From the NCBI GenBank assembly GCA_012845835.1, contig JABAKD010000025.1:24413923-24477922 (forward strand): a DNA stretch of 64,000 bases, in the 5' to 3' direction. Shown here one piece after another: positions 1 to 12,667 of this stretch (positions within the stretch are counted from its first letter, which is position 1; every line of letters begins with the position of its first letter). This DNA is from Undaria pinnatifida (taxonomy: Eukaryota > Sar > Phaeophyceae > Laminariales > Alariaceae). The position numbers and the translations under genes are program-made. The notes under the pieces are model-generated. The model ran no database searches, was not told the DNA's origin, and saw nothing but the letters and a program-made list of their open reading frames with translations.

Positions 1-244
1 TACACTATTCAACACGCTCTATAGGGAGACCAATATTGCAAGTGAACGGTGGTAGAACTAGAAATTTGTCAAGATTACAGGCTCTCCTATCTGCGCGTAG
101 CGGAGAGTGGACTGAAAACGCTCTATGCCAAAAAAACTTTGCTATCGTTTATCTGTTATCCCCATGCAGACACGTGTAGTTCGTAAACTTCATCATCACG
201 CACGGCATCATCTTCTCTTCAGTAGACCGCGGGGAAGCACGTTT

Positions 245-790
245 GGCGCTGACTTCCGAAACGAATGTTTTGTGCACCGCTGCGGTTGCATCATCTGACA
301 TTTCACCGCGCATGGAAGGGTTGGATACTGCTTTTTGGGGAGTTCCATTTACCTCATTGCGTTTCTAGTGACTCTTGAGAGATGGGCAGAAAGGTGCATG
401 GCTAATTGCATAGCATTTCCCCGTGTGATTACGAACGAACTCTAGCATGGAGACAAACGCACTCCCAGCCTACGAGGGGAAGTCCTCGGAGCTGATACAA
501 CCGGGATTTAGCCCGCGGGAAATCATTTTTGGCGCTGACCTCCGAAACGAATGTTTGTACATGTATTATTGGACATTATACCGCACATAGTAGCGTTAAA
601 TAATGTTTTTTAGGGAGTTCCATTTTGCCGCAATTGTGTTTCTAGTGACTCTTGAGAGATGGACAGAAAGGCGCATGGCTGATTGCATGGGATGTCCCTG
701 TGTGATTACGAGCGAACTATTACATGGTGGACAAACACTCTCCGAACCTACGAGGGGAAGTACTCGGAGCTAATACCGCCCGGCCCGCGG
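245..790 (+). repeat. Direct duplication, period about 286 bp, in R1 copy 1
   Basis: The block starting ggcgctgac at 245 is repeated from 531 with the same internal order (ttccatt, gtttctagtgactcttgagagatgg, acgaggggaagt). A more distant version is seen at 3,990-4,200 in the LTR-like segment, and at 34,540-34,700 and 37,830-37,980 in R1 copy 2. It may be an LTR or subterminal fragment duplicated within the element. Confidence 0.6.
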
Positions 791-1639
791 TCGCGAGTCT
801 GTTTAGTTCAATTGAATTGGGTAAGTTCCTCTTAGAGCCGGAACGTGACCAATTTGCTTTTTGACGGCCGGAACGGACCGTTTGTCTTGTTAATTTCAGG
901 CACGAGACAAATACAATAGGATACCGTATAGTGGCAGGAGAGTTTCGATGGCAGGGTGTTGGTGGATTCCATTCTCCATGTTGAGGAAAATAACGGGGCG
1001 GAGGCCAAGCCGGTGACCCGCTGCCACCGGACGTCAAGGTGATGTTAGGGGGAGATACACCCCATAGGTTGGGTGGCGATGTATTTACCTTGGAAGGTAC
1101 GCGGGAATTTTTTATTGCCTGATCGGGAGTACGAGCAGCAGATGCGTATCACAAACCAAGATGAAGCAAACCGCGTGGTCGCGAGGAGGCGAGAGCTCGT
1201 AGACTCGGCGACCCAAGTGATGTTGGCTGATGATGACTTCTAGTTCAAGGCCTCCGCAGATCTCTCCGCGCAGGAGGTAACGAACGCGCATCCAAAATTG
1301 CTGCAGTTGATGTTTAGCTGACGAGACATGCGTGTTTTTGCCGCTAGGTATTTTATGTGATAAAATACCAATGGTACGGTAGGGGGTCCCATTTGGACAC
1401 TTTGGTTTCGGTGGCTCGGTGTCAATCGAGGCGGTGACACCCCTAGTCCTTGCGGTCACCGATTTTTGTGCTGTTTAAAATTCTCGTTATTTATACGAAT
1501 AGCGCACGCTGCAACAAAATACTTGCCGAACGTGTTTTTATCAGTGAGGTACAAGGTCACTCGCGCGAGTGGCTCATACTCGGTAGCGAATACTGGTGGT
1601 ACTCCCCTACCCTAGCCTTGATCAAAACGGTATGGATAT

Positions 1640-2260
1640 GAGCGGTCTACCATAGACCGCAGGGTTCTGATGCAAGAGTGTGCCCTGCCGAAATACCTTG
1701 CGGAAAGGGGGCGCGATAACAGCGGGAATAGAGCAACTCAAATTCCGCCCCCAAAGCGAAAAGGAAGATGCGATTCGATCTAGAAACGCATGATCCTGAC
1801 GAACTGTTGTGAACAATTGCCAAGAAGCAACGAGGCCATCATATGATGTTTAGGCCATCAATGCTGCACGCCGGCAAACGGCAAAGCGACGTGACGCTAA
1901 ATCGGTGGAAGCTGCGGGGACCAAGCCGCAATGAGGTGCTGCTAGCAAGCGTGACTCACGTGACAGTGGTAAAGCCACAGGCGCGAAAGCAGAGCGGAAT
2001 CGTTGGTAGGACAACAACGATTGTTTTGTGTGTGGCATGCAAGTTGACTAGCACACGATGGGTATGCCCCCAAAGCCAGCGGCGCAAGTGGGAGAAAGGC
2101 GTCCATGTCCAGAGCCACAGCCAGACCTCCAAGAACCAGCAACAGTGTACCAGCGGTCCCGCTCAACTTTTGCCAGAGCTGGACAATCGGGATGGCCCTT
2201 GCGTCTGTCACTCATTGAGCAGGTGGCGCTTCAACAGCGGTAGTGGCGAAAACCGAACCC
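1640..2260 (+). pseudogene. Relict gag with broken zinc knuckle (R1 copy 1)
   Basis: This corresponds in position and DNA sequence to 35,350-35,960, where a clear CCHC zinc knuckle exists. Here the equivalent stretch at about 2,020-2,075 keeps the cysteines and the CPQ tail only across different frames, so the knuckle is broken by substitutions and indels. The 142-codon open stretch 1,843-2,271 is a by-product that follows the gag frame only in parts. It would have been a nucleocapsid-type RNA-binding domain of an LTR retrotransposon. No function is expected now. Confidence 0.45.
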
Positions 2261-2679
2261 GCTGCGACTAAAGAAACTACGCAGAAGGATGAAGACTACG
2301 TGCACATTCGCGTGTCGCGGGGGGAAACGGCTCCAGTGGATAATGGGCTCACGGAAACGGTACAGCATCAGGTTTTCCAACATGCTTGGTTCTTCATTAC
2401 GTTTAGGGGCAGCGAAAGAGATCCCCGTCGTAGGAAGGGCATTGAGATTCCAGCGCAATGTCGTCTGCTTGTGTCTCGGTCATGTAGCCTGGAAGATGTG
2501 GTTGGATTCGGCAGAAGACGAGCAGCATTCGCGGGCCCGGACGCAGTATCTCGCCGGTCGTATTGCGGCTCCCGGTGCTTTCGCGGCTGTTGAGGTCAAC
2601 GGGCAATATATTCTGGTCCTGGTATTGCATCGATGTCGGAGGAACCGGTAGACGGCTTGCGGGAACAGCCGGGAATTAC

Positions 2680-3520
2680 TCAAACCGCGTTAACGCAGGC
2701 GCTGATGGAAAATCGAGTGTGGTGACGTCGTTGGTCCCGGAGTGTGATATTGAGACGCAGTCGTGTCCACTAACACAACTCCACGGGAACCGTAACGGTT
2801 TACAATGCCGTGATTCGTTCTCAATGGAGGAGGCAATATGGTTATCGTCAGGTAGTAGACGCTGATACAGAGACTCGGCATGGACAGTATATCGTAGGGG
2901 AATACGTCTGTACTGAAGGCTTGCAGTCGTGAAGATGGTCCTAGGGTGGAGGTTACCGGTCAAGGTGTGAGCGAGCCAACTGCTGGCGCTGTGCTGCAGG
3001 CGGAGATGGCTGTCACGGCGTTCGGACAGGCGTTGATGCGGCAGGTGATGTGGTCGATGAATTCGCATTGACATACCGTCTCAACGACCCATAACATTCC
3101 AACATTCCGAGGGGGAGACGCAGGGTCGTACGCGAGTGTTGGAGACAGCATTTGATGTCGCCGTTTGTCATGGCTTGCCACCGGAATTTTCCAAGAGTCT
3201 GCCCGATATCGTTTCTTGCACGCGCCTTGACGTATCCCGTCGGGCGATTCTTAGCGACTCACCTTCACATTTTAAGCCTATGATTGTATGGCTTCTGCCA
3301 CGTGCAACGGTTGTGCCAGCGAAACACATGCCAGAAAATAACAACCTACCGTGGAATTCATCAGTATTTCCGCGACGGCCGCCCGGGGGTGACGACGATC
3401 GGCGTCGAGGTAGACTGAGAAGGATTGGAGGAGGCAGCGAGCATCTGGGAGCCAGTGTCAAGCGTCTTCCAATACGCACCGGTACCTGCTATATGTCAAG
3501 GAGCTTCGGCTGAACGCGGA
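2680..3520 (+). pseudogene. Relict protease / RT N-terminus (R1 copy 1)
   Basis: Short in-frame pieces match the better copy at 36,490-37,420: a TQTAL(T/A)QAL segment near 2,690, and the linker leading into RT (MIVW, then PR/PG, then LPWN and PPG) between 3,283 and 3,390. In Ty3/gypsy polyproteins of the oomycete/algal type this linker (PP, V-P, PGA-VR, RR) precedes the RT palm. Frame breaks separate the pieces and no palm domain follows. After 3,580 the sequence passes to a segment (tctgagctgcagattttctg) also present after the RT start in copy 2 at 37,415. Confidence 0.45.
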
Positions 3521-3881
3521 GCATAATTGGGGACTCGTACAGCCGTATGGGTTGTTACTGTGATTGAGCTGTGCTTTTGGTGAGGTCCCGAATTCTGAGC
3601 TGCAGATTTTCTGTTTTTCAGAGTTTTGTATTTTTCGATTTTGTGGCTTGGAGTTTCTGCGTAGGGCGCTAGTAGTGTCTGCCGCGACGACAACCAGTGG
3701 TTCATCGCCGATTTTGTGTTCCGACAGAGCATGTCCGGGGTTGATGCTTCCATTAACGGGTGGCTGTTGTCATATATCCAAATTCCTAGTGTGGGCTGGG
3801 TTCCAGCCGGTTGCACGCGAAATTGAATGTTTGTCGCGTTGTGCGTGGTTTGCTTGAAGGTGCATGGGTGATGATGCGGCT

Positions 3882-6330
3882 CCTGAAAAATCACCATTCA
3901 CGGTCAGTAAACGCGGTAGATCTTGGATCGTGGCGAACCTGACCACGATTTCTTGAAATGTATCGTTGCTTAACCTACGAAAAGCTGTGTTTATAAAACT
4001 TCTCGGTCTGAGCCAGTTTGTGGTTGATATCCCGAAATGAGATTTAGAAAGTAGCGTTACCGCTGAAGTCGTATCGTTGGACATTTCACAGCACATAGAA
4101 TGGTTGTTTACGTTTCGTTAGTGAGTTTCACTTTCCCTGGTTTTGTTTCTAGTGACTCTATAGAGATGGGCGAGAGGGTCCATGGCCACTAGCCATGCAG
4201 CAGATACTTCCTGGCGATTTCCTTTTCTTGTATGTATCTTACCGTACAACGCCATATCATCATCAACAGGGTTACATTTACGGTTCTGGCTAGTGGTGCG
4301 GCCTCGCAGTACCAGCCGAGTCCAAACTTCGGAGAATTTATTAGTAAGTAATGCAAAGATATACTAAAAAGATTCGTCCCACACGTTCTTTCTACTGCCT
4401 GCTTGTAGGCGGTAATCAAGGTCTTTTCAGTGTACAGAAACGCTAGAACATGCCGGTGAAACATAACTTACGAAGGCAAATAGAAAACGAAAACGGAAAA
4501 GAATACAAAACTTCACCCACGGTGAAATTGGTCGTCGTGGACGACGATCTAGCTCAGCGAGAGCATTGCTTAAACGCCCAAGCGTCTTCATCCGGTAGAC
4601 CAAAATGAGAGAAGCACAGCTGGATTAGAGCACGTTGGGACAAAGTCCCAACGTCAGAGCAAGAACAAGAGCGAGACTGACGCGCTATGCGCGGTATTCA
4701 ACAACAGCAGCAGCAATCCGTTGCACCCCCGAAGAATCTAGCTCCAATATCTCAAGTTTGAGCATGTGCTATAGTTGCATAAATGATGACCGGTTGGAGT
4801 TTGGAGTCGCCGTGCCGAGTGTGGAGCATATAGTAATGGGACACAGGGAACTTTACAAATTACACGTCGTGCGACAAAGGCGTTATATAATGCACTTCAA
4901 GGGGGACACGAGCGTCCCCTGATCCCCGGTTTGTCCCCTGATCCCCGGTTTCCGGTACCTCTAATATCTAGGTGTTTTACCTCTGAACACATGGCGAGGT
5001 TAACACGCTGCATTTAGAGCTTCAGCTGGTTTGTGGAACACAGACCAGGAAAAACCCATGAAAAACAAAGCCTGATGCACAGATGCTGTGAATTTCTGCA
5101 GTTCGGCGTGCCTCTGCTTCCCAGCAAAGGTCCACCCCTCGACTTTGAGGCCCTGTAGTGGTCAAATTTGGGGTACACAAAACGAGACAAAGAACGACCC
5201 CCAACATAACGTATGCACTTTACTAGGGGGCAGCTACAGCTCCTCAGAAGCAACCACCGCCCTCGAAATTGAGGGACACTCCTGCCGAGATTTACGACGA
5301 GGTCGGGAACGCCAGCCAGCATTCGTAGGCAGCTAGAAGCGACTCACGAGACGTTTTTATCGTGGGTTCGAACTTGCGAGCAGCAACACCATAAACTACC
5401 GAGATCGCTGAGATATTTCAATTCACGCGCATCACCGATTAAAAAACGGTTTTCACCAAGAGCTTGCTGCTCACCAGGTGGAAGACACATCTTTCTAGTA
5501 CGTGCGGCGTAAGGGCTTAGAAGAAAGGTTAGAGGGACAATACTGTGAGGGTGGGGTTAGATATAGAATTATACAGCCTGAAAACCTTTGTTTTTTATCG
5601 TTGCTGCGATTTTCTTAAACCTCGTTATAGGGGTCTTGTTTGCCGATGCTATACCCCATTTTCAAGTGGTTTCATTTCTACGCGAAATGCCTCCATACGA
5701 ACTCCTACTATTTTTTTTTTTGTGCGATCCCCCGTGGCCTTAAAAGCGCCTGCGTCGGAGAACAACCAAACACTTTTTTTGCCGATGGGAAAACGGCCAT
5801 GAAAAAGACTCCGACCACAGCGAAACGGACCCTCAATAACTTCCCCACGGCAGAATCGCTGAAGAATCAATTTCAAATACTCTTACGGCGGAACGTTCAT
5901 TCTTGCGGCGAAAAGGGGGCGTCACAAGCGTTTGATTTCTCCTTTGACGAAAAACAGTGCTGCACAAATTATCGGGGGTGCGGCACGGCAAGCCTTACAT
6001 TGGCTCCGGATGTGATACGCGGAGTGGAATGCACGCAAAACGTGCGCTAGCGCACCGCCGCATGCCTTAAGTAAAAACCTGACCACGGGTCTCCGCGGGG
6101 CAAATAATGTTGGGTGCAAATACACCCACATGTGTTTATTGCTGTACTACCTGCATTCGTGAGATTTACAAGAGGTTCCCCTTCGGCAGCACGGTGTCGC
6201 AAGAGGCTGCTGCTGCTTTTTTTGCACTTTGCACCCCCCGTGCGTTCGCCCGCCCGCATTCTTATTATGGTGCAGCATTACCGCAACGTACTTGATCAGG
6301 GTACATCATGCAGCAGTTGAACATTTATCC
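3882..6330 (+). repeat. R1 LTR-like segment, copy 1
   Basis: It starts TGAAAAATCACC and can be aligned with 37,699-39,110 (copy 2) and with 53,028-55,270 plus 62,818-63,010 (copy 3). Shared landmarks: aaacgcggtagatctt, the gagcacgttgggacaaagtc block near 4,630, gacgaggtcgggaac near 5,300, ttgccgatgggaaaacgg near 5,780, cgcatgccttaag near 6,058, and gcaagaggctgctgctgct near 6,200. A weak reading frame (CAIPRGL, FFADGKTA) around 5,720-5,800 is shared with copy 3 and may be part of an LTR transcript rather than a gene. Confidence 0.55.
4911..4951 (+). repeat. Two-copy 19-bp minisatellite
   Basis: The 19-mer gtcccctgatccccggttt occurs twice in immediate succession. In R1 copy 3 the equivalent site (54,059-54,078) has a single, altered version, so the doubling happened in copy 1 only. 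Confidence 0.85.
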
Positions 6331-7238
6331 AAAACTGACTTCAGGGGAGGTCTTAGGCTCCCAAATTGAACAACATATTAAAAAATAACGCGTGCATCTC
6401 TATCGTAGCACGCGTCGTCGGCGTTGGTTGGCATCGACGCTGTAAAATATGCTCATTACATCACGAACTAGACAACCAGGGTACCGTTTTTGTGTTCTGT
6501 TTTGTGCTGGCGGTCGCCAGGACGGTTATCGAGTTAAATCAGTTTGTGCGGTTCGGAGAACCCTCACTCGGCGCGAAAGGACTGGTCGCATAATGTATTG
6601 TTCATCTGGTAAGGCACCCACGAGGCAGTAAGATTTGAATAGGCATTGCTTTCTGTAGAGTAGCCACACCAGAAAACAGAGCATAACTCATTGGTGCTGT
6701 CATTCGTAAGCAGGAACATAGGCATAAGATGCCGATGTCCGTCTTACGAGCGTCTCTTAAAAGGATACAGCTAACCGTTTATGCTACTCGCCGAACATCG
6801 CAAGGCGCTTCGCGCTCGGTGCAAGCATGCCTGCCTGGTTGGTGAAAACCTGACGTTCTCCGTCCCGGCGTAGTAGGGATGCGAGGGTCTATGGTCATAC
6901 GACTACGACCATGCACAAACTGAGTACATCCCACCCCTTTGTTGAATCCCCGCCCTCCGTTCCCCACGACATTCGACTGCAGGGTATATATAATAAACAT
7001 GTGCATTCAACAGCCGTGGAAGTTTTCTTCACTTCAACACAGGTTGAGTGTTTTCCGTGCACAGATTGATTAACATCACTGTGTTGACCCTGGTCCAAGC
7101 TAGTGCTAAGGGAAGGCGCCGACCAATAGCCATAACAAAGACACAAACTTAGTAACACGGGAGATCGGAGAGTATCACACAACTTGCAAATATGAGGTTC
7201 GACGAAATCTTTGATCTCACAGCTGTAGACGTATTTCA

Positions 7239-7258
7239 ATATATATATATATATATAT
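7239..7258. repeat. (AT)10 microsatellite
   Basis: A pure AT dinucleotide run inside cassette A; the equivalent sites at 42,650-42,665 and 47,925-47,940 have only short A/T runs. Confidence 0.95.
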
Positions 7259-7999
7259 TCAAGTGAATAGCACACCTTTTAACTGGACTTGGCCAGTGCC
7301 CACATCTTTGTATTATCGTTAGGCCCATGTAGTCTATGTTTCATATCAGGGGGCGTGTTGAACACCCGGCCAAACTTTTTGCGTTTCTTCTCTGGAGTAT
7401 TTCTAGCACGTAATTGCATCCCGCGTATCGTTTACAACGTCGTTTGTTACACCTTACAGCTTTTCACGTAGCATGTCTGAATTCGCTGTTCCACGCGTAT
7501 ATTAATTGTCTGAGTGGCATGAGTACATCCATGTTGCCAGTGGATATACACAGGTCTAAATATGGCATGCTATTTGTAATCATTGTATCGAGTATCAGAC
7601 TTCTTTAGCTGCTGACTTCTCATAGCTTAATGTTTCTCACCGTATCGCGCGTCTGAAACGGTATTGACAACAACAGCGGATGTGGCATCGTCGTGCCACG
7701 TTTAGTGGGCTGAAGAAGGGTGCTGCGATACGGATAACATACTCTGCCTCAAACAGATTTGAGAAGACAGGGCCCTTAATCCGTAACTGATCGCAATTTC
7801 GTTGTTGATTTGCGAGCTGTTTCGTTGTTTACGTAGGCCATGGGAATACTCGTCAGGCGACGCACGTTATTACTGCATATCAAATGTTGGGGTTAAGCAT
7901 CGCGCTCCTCATGTTAGGTGCCTCTGAATAGAAGCATTACACCCGTAGTGTAGCCTGCGTCTGAGAACACTCTCTCAAACGTCCATCGGAACTGCGCAG

Positions 8000-8083
8000 G
8001 TGCTGTCTACGTTAGAACAGACAGTTTTGTCGACTTCCAAGGCAGCACACACTTCAACGCCAACAACGCGGGGGACGACGGAG
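8000..8083 (+). CDS. PMP-like exon 1 (84 nt, phase 1-1)
   Basis: The exon is bounded by ctgcgcag|g and cggag|gtgag. It encodes, after the split glycine codon, AVYVRTDSFVDFQGSTHF followed by NANNAGDDG. The pattern GGA(V/I)Y...F..N.A...(D)GG is the repeat of chlamydial polymorphic outer membrane proteins, where each copy makes a coil of an extracellular beta-helix; related proteins occur in algae and other protists. Length 84 nt is a multiple of three with both borders in phase 1, so it can be added or skipped without changing frame. An in-frame TAG lies upstream at about 7,935, as expected for an intron. Whether this exon is still transcribed cannot be told from sequence. Confidence 0.6.
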
Positions 8084-9119
8084 GTGAGGTTTTCTTAGGC
8101 AGAACACGTCCATGCCGAGGTTGTTGTTTAGCACAGAGTAACTCTTAAGTATTATCAGTAGCGTTTGTTTCACTGTCGTCATACACCATTTTGAGGCGGA
8201 TATTAACGATGCTGACCCTGTTGAGTAAAGTTCGACAATTGATAGTTTCACGTTTGGACGAAGACAGATGAACTGAACACCTGAAGATAACGTCCCGTGT
8301 CAATGCTTGATTCGATGAGTGTAGGCGCGCATTCCGATGAAGAAGCAAGTGGTCGACGGGGCCTTCTAAACAAAGAAAGTAACCAAAATTCGTTGAATCA
8401 ATTAATCAACTCTAAACGACAATGTTTACCCCTAACCAAAGGTGGCCGTGATCAACGACGACACTAGCCAAACGCAACCCCGACGATGTTTGGGTGGTAG
8501 CGTAGCCTTTAGTTGAGGAAGACCCTCGTTAGTCAGGAATGCCGTAGAGCAACACTGCTTTCCCTATTGTACTACCCGTACTGTAGAACTCGTCCCAAGC
8601 GACGAATCATTCAAGCAGTGTGCCCGACGAGATATGCAGCACAATCAATATTCAAAAGGCGCCCCGTGTATTGACAGAGGCCTGAAACACGTTCCGTGCT
8701 ACTGTGTCTACATCTGGGTGTAAGTTCGTTTTGTCATCGCTTGATGTTTGGTCGCGCAATCAACGGTGCCAAGTACTCCAGATATTGTTTCTTACCTATT
8801 AAAAGCCCGACCCAAATCCTGCGGATATGGAATATGCACTGAGGTCGATCCACGGGCTAAGACTGTCTCTTGGTGTGACCACGTCGGTATCTTTGGTACG
8901 CCCTTCACTAACTTCCGCAGTTGGAACATATCCACATCCGAGTCGTCCGCGGATCATCCTCGTGCCCCATCCTGTCAGGCCTCACTCTCATTCCCCATCA
9001 AGTTTATGCAATATCGAGTTATGCTAATCATGCAGTCAAAAATTTAGTTGTCACACACTTTTCGTCCACTCCATTTAACAGGTCAAACCTCTAGCCCTGA
9101 GCCAAGGCCTAACTATAAC

Positions 9120-11766
9120 CCCGACGCCTGCTACGATACATGTTTCTTCTGACTGACGGGCCATTTTTTTTCCTTAGCACACAATCTTTGGAATATGTCC
9201 ATTTTCATTTTACGACATCCCTTGGTGTATAGCTAGGCCATGGAATTTAATTCTCCACGAATCAGTGTTTCTGGGCAGATTACAGAGATCCTATATTACG
9301 GAAGACGATAGTAAATAGGACCAAATATTGTTAGTAAAAATAGATGAATATATAGGTTTTTGTGTCCACCCTACGTCCTATTTACTAAGATTCCCCGTAA
9401 TAGTGAGGAACTTCATAAAGATATCGGTGTGCCTGTACCGTACCATTCGTCCCCTGATTCTAAATCGAACCAAAACATATTTTCTGCAGTGGCCCCACGC
9501 CATGCCCCTGACCTCAAACCTCAATCAATCAGCCACTGCGATCAATGGTTCTTCCAGGTGTTCTCACGGGTCGGATAAGGTTTGGTCCTGTCATGGTGAC
9601 CCACCCCGGCAACGTGCTACGGTAACGGTTCAGCTATATATTTCCTAGGGTCCTCATATGACCAACTACCCTGTACCCCACTGCCACCAAGATATTTGGA
9701 CACACAATGAAGTGCTATATATCCGGTGGACCATCGTATGGTCCAGGCTTTACAAACGTGTTCTTTTCAAATTATGAATAACATTTTGACCAGTCTTTTT
9801 GGGTCAGGGGTTGAGGGGTAAGGAGCTCCGTCGTTCACTAACAGTATATATATTGGACACAAAGTGCTACCTCGATCGTACGTGGCACCCACTGTCGACA
9901 TGTGAAATTGGAAACAATATCCCTGAGCTGACCCGCAAGGTTGTGAAAACGTCTGTACCCGTCCCTCGGGTTGGGCCATGACCCGTAAAGGCCCCTGGGA
10001 TGTTCCCTGCCGTCTCGTAATGAGTGTTCAACCGGCATTTCCTGTAAACTACAAATTTAGTGGCAAGCTTTACCCGAACTATTCCACGACCTCCGTTAAA
10101 GGTTGGAGAGTCTCTCAATTTGTTTTGTTGTTCATCGGAGATAGTTATTCGCACCACTCTTGTGTTTCCTCCCAGCATTGACTCAGATCCGGGGTCACAC
10201 AATACCTTGCTTTCCTCTGTGTACGCATATGCCTGATGGAAGGCGATTAAAAGATGCAACCGCACATGGGTTTATTGGAGATGGCATTCGATGCACGATC
10301 GGGGATATTGCTCTGATATATATTTAGGATGTCGGCGGGCCTCACTGGCCGATGGATAATATTATTGCGCCAGTACTTAGATAATTAATGCTGCATGTTG
10401 AAACCCCGAATATGACTCCAACATGCGTACCTGCATGGTCAAAACACGTTGAAACATACCATACATCGGCGACGATGGTCCCGACTGTGATATAAAATAC
10501 GTTGGGATGGTAATCCCCAAAAACCTTTATCCAGCCCAAAAACGTCGGGAATTCAGCGTGAACGGTTTATAGGTGCGGTCTCGGATGTCGGGTAATGACA
10601 GGTTCGTGATATGTTTCGTTGGGATAGATATTGGGGGCGGATTCTTGGTGCATGGTGAGCTGTTCTCCGACGACACGATCCTTAGTTCGCCAATCGTGAC
10701 GTCCTGTAGCGTTCCACTTGGGTTAGTAGTCCGTTCCAAGGTCTATCAAGAACGTGCATGTTCATGTAATTCATGCAGGGAGACCCAATTCACCTGATAT
10801 TCTTCCATTCCTCTGAAGATTTTCAAGGGGACCATATCGGGTCCAACGGCGCGTCCTGAGATAGGCATATACCTTCATGGGAACACCATTTGTGAATGCG
10901 GACCACACTCACCCCAAACATTGTAGGAACGTCATTCTTTTTAAACGTAGTTGGTCGTGTACCTAGCTCATGTCCCACTCGCGGCTGTTGGTCGGATTGT
11001 GCTGTCAGTTTACTCGATATTCTTTTTTCGCGTGAGGTATAGAGCTCCTCACGTGACAAGACTCAGAAAAATGAAATAGTCACGCGTCGAACACGCGTAC
11101 GCTGCTGGTTGCACGTATTTTCGTTTTCGATATCGGGGCTCTGCGTCTGAAGACCTACCAAAAGTCTTCCTGCCGGATATGGACTAAAGAAAGGCTACGA
11201 CAGGGGAGTCAGTTTACTTATTCTGCTGTCCGACACTCAGCGCAAAACATTCTCACCAGCCGTACCTTGTCTCAGAGGTAAAAAAAATGGTTTCGAAGCT
11301 CATTTAGAGTTGGGTACTCTCGGCAGTGAAAATGTGGGTAACCCTGGTACCGTATCCTGGGTATGTGCAGTCAACGATGTCATCCTATACGGTAAACCAT
11401 CCCACGAGAACGAATATCGGTCATGGCTTGAGATGTTCTTCAACGGGGGGTGTGCGATGAAGGCTATACAGCCCGTCAGGTTACGAGCCTGTGCACGCTA
11501 TGGGCGCATGCTACGTAACACGGTTGGGGTCTCCTATACATATATAGACTGTATACGTTTTGAAACTGCTGATTTGAAGCGTTTCATACCTCACCCAATA
11601 CCTGAGTGGGAGAAAATTTCGTTTTTTATCGAAGACAAACGTCTATGGCCCCTAGCTATATAACGAACTCTGCTGCAAAACAAGGAAACCCATTCCTACG
11701 CATTTGGGGCTAAAGCGTTCATCAGACGTTTCGATCGAAATGGGCAATTTCTATCACGGCGCGTGT
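9120..11766 (+). mobile_element. Second Ty3/gypsy relic between PMP cassettes
   Basis: Cassette A stops resembling the 44.6-kb model near 9,110 and cassette B starts near 11,766. The material between has no counterpart elsewhere in the window. Only its last 600 bases give a recognisable protein (RT core). The earlier 2 kb contains scattered stretches of 60-130 open codons on both strands and no domain I can name. A terminal repeat was not found, so the limits are set by the flanking cassettes. Confidence 0.4.
11151..11663 (+). pseudogene. Degenerate gypsy reverse transcriptase core
   Basis: An open frame of about 170 codons. Its order fits the palm of Ty3/gypsy RTs of the oomycete/algal type: FSP..VP..RG..N.F (the F.P.R.P.G...N..FQ motif) at about 11,245-11,290, then W..AVNDVILYGK at about 11,358-11,393 standing for the catalytic (I/V)DD box, then GRML....GVSY at about 11,500-11,540 (the CG+.....GV motif), then ADLKRF near 11,570. 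The first aspartate of the DD pair is asparagine, so the enzyme would be inactive. RNase H and integrase are missing because PMP cassette sequence begins about 100 bases downstream. The match is by recalled motif order, not alignment, and could be overcalled. Confidence 0.45.
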
Positions 11767-12667
11767 CACTTACCGTAGAGTGCGTCTGTGGCGGTTTTGG
11801 AAAGAATAGCGGCTGTTCCATCTTCGTGCTACGTTTGTTGGGCTGCAGGTACGTGCCGCGACGGGTAACACATTTTGGCTCAAACGGCTGCTGGGGAAAA
11901 GGGCTACTTAACCGAAACATGGTCACAAATTCATTTTTATTTTGCGAGCTGTTTCGTTGTATACCTAGACCATGGGATTAAGTATCAAGGAGCAATTAAA
12001 TATTTATCCTTATCATGTTTTTGGGTTTGGCATCACGCGCCTCATGTTGGATGCCTCTGAACACAAGGAATGCACCCCTACCATGGCCTGCGTCTGAGAA
12101 CGCTTGTTATACCGTCCGTCGGCACTGCGCAGGTGCTGTCTATGCATCTACGGATTCTTTTTTCGGCGTCCAAGGCAGCACACATTTCAACGCCAACAAC
12201 GCAGACGACGATGGAGGTAAGATTTTTATCGAAAGAATTCGTCCGTGTCGGGGTTGTTGTTTGGACAGAATAGCCTCCAGCTGTATCGGTAGCTTTCCTT
12301 TCATGGTCGTCATATACCATTATGGACCAGTTGTTAACGATGCTGACTCCATTAAGTAGAGTTCAAGCACAATTTTGGCGTTTAGACGAAGACGGACGAA
12401 CTGGACATCTGACGGAAACGTCCCGTGTCAACGCTTGATTCGATGAGGGTAGGCGCACGTTTGGATATAGCAACAACTGGTCGACGGGGTCTTCTGAACA
12501 AAGCTAATACCCCATTACGTTGGATAAATCAATCGACCTCAAACCACAGTGCTTCCTACGAACCAACGGTGATCTGGACGTATATCAATAGCCACACACA
12601 ATTCCGACGATGTTTGGGTGATCGCGTAGCCTTTAGTTGAGGAAGACCCAGTCGGTCAATCAGGAAT
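11766..12667 (+). repeat. PMP cassette B (parallel to 43.05-44.17 kb)
   Basis: It runs parallel to 43,045-44,165 and to 7,625-8,540 (for example gggctgcaggtacgtgccgc near 11,840, gcgagctgtttcgttgta near 11,943 and tttagttgaggaagaccc near 12,631). It ends abruptly at tcaggaatactg, where the unrelated 66-bp repeat described at 12,668 starts. Confidence 0.7.
12133..12216 (+). CDS. PMP-like exon 2 (84 nt, phase 1-1)
   Basis: Borders ctgcgcag|g and tggag|gtaag, the strongest donor of the set. It encodes AVYASTDSFFGVQGSTHF then NANNADDDG. The surrounding frame happens to be open for 114 codons (12,015-12,359), but the conserved part is confined to the 84-nt block. This copy is intact. Confidence 0.65.

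Larger units (their letters stand above)
120..6330 (+). mobile_element. R1 copy 1: relict Ty3/gypsy-like element
   Basis: Nearly the whole stretch can be followed, with many changes, in a second copy at 34,470-39,110; its 3' part matches a third copy at 53,028-55,270. Order in both long copies: a 5' segment, a gag region ending in a zinc knuckle, a retropepsin-like region, the very start of a reverse transcriptase, then a 2.4-kb segment beginning TGAAAAAT that behaves like an LTR. Copy 1 is more decayed than copy 2: no reading frame survives beyond short pieces. Both copies lose the RT at the same point, which suggests a truncated derivative was already being copied. The first 120 bases of the window show nothing I recognise. 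Confidence 0.6.
6390..9110 (+). repeat. PMP cassette A (parallel to 41.88-44.68 kb)
   Basis: The segment can be laid along 41,880-44,680 of the tandemly duplicated block in the same order and orientation: the ggcgttggttgg start, the aagatgccga...cttacgagcg part near 6,730, the ggggcgtgttgaacacc part near 7,350, the exon at 8,000-8,083, and the tgcactgagg...tcttggtgtgaccacgt part near 8,840. Most of it is presumably intronic. Frames other than the exon are not conserved well enough to call. Confidence 0.7.
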
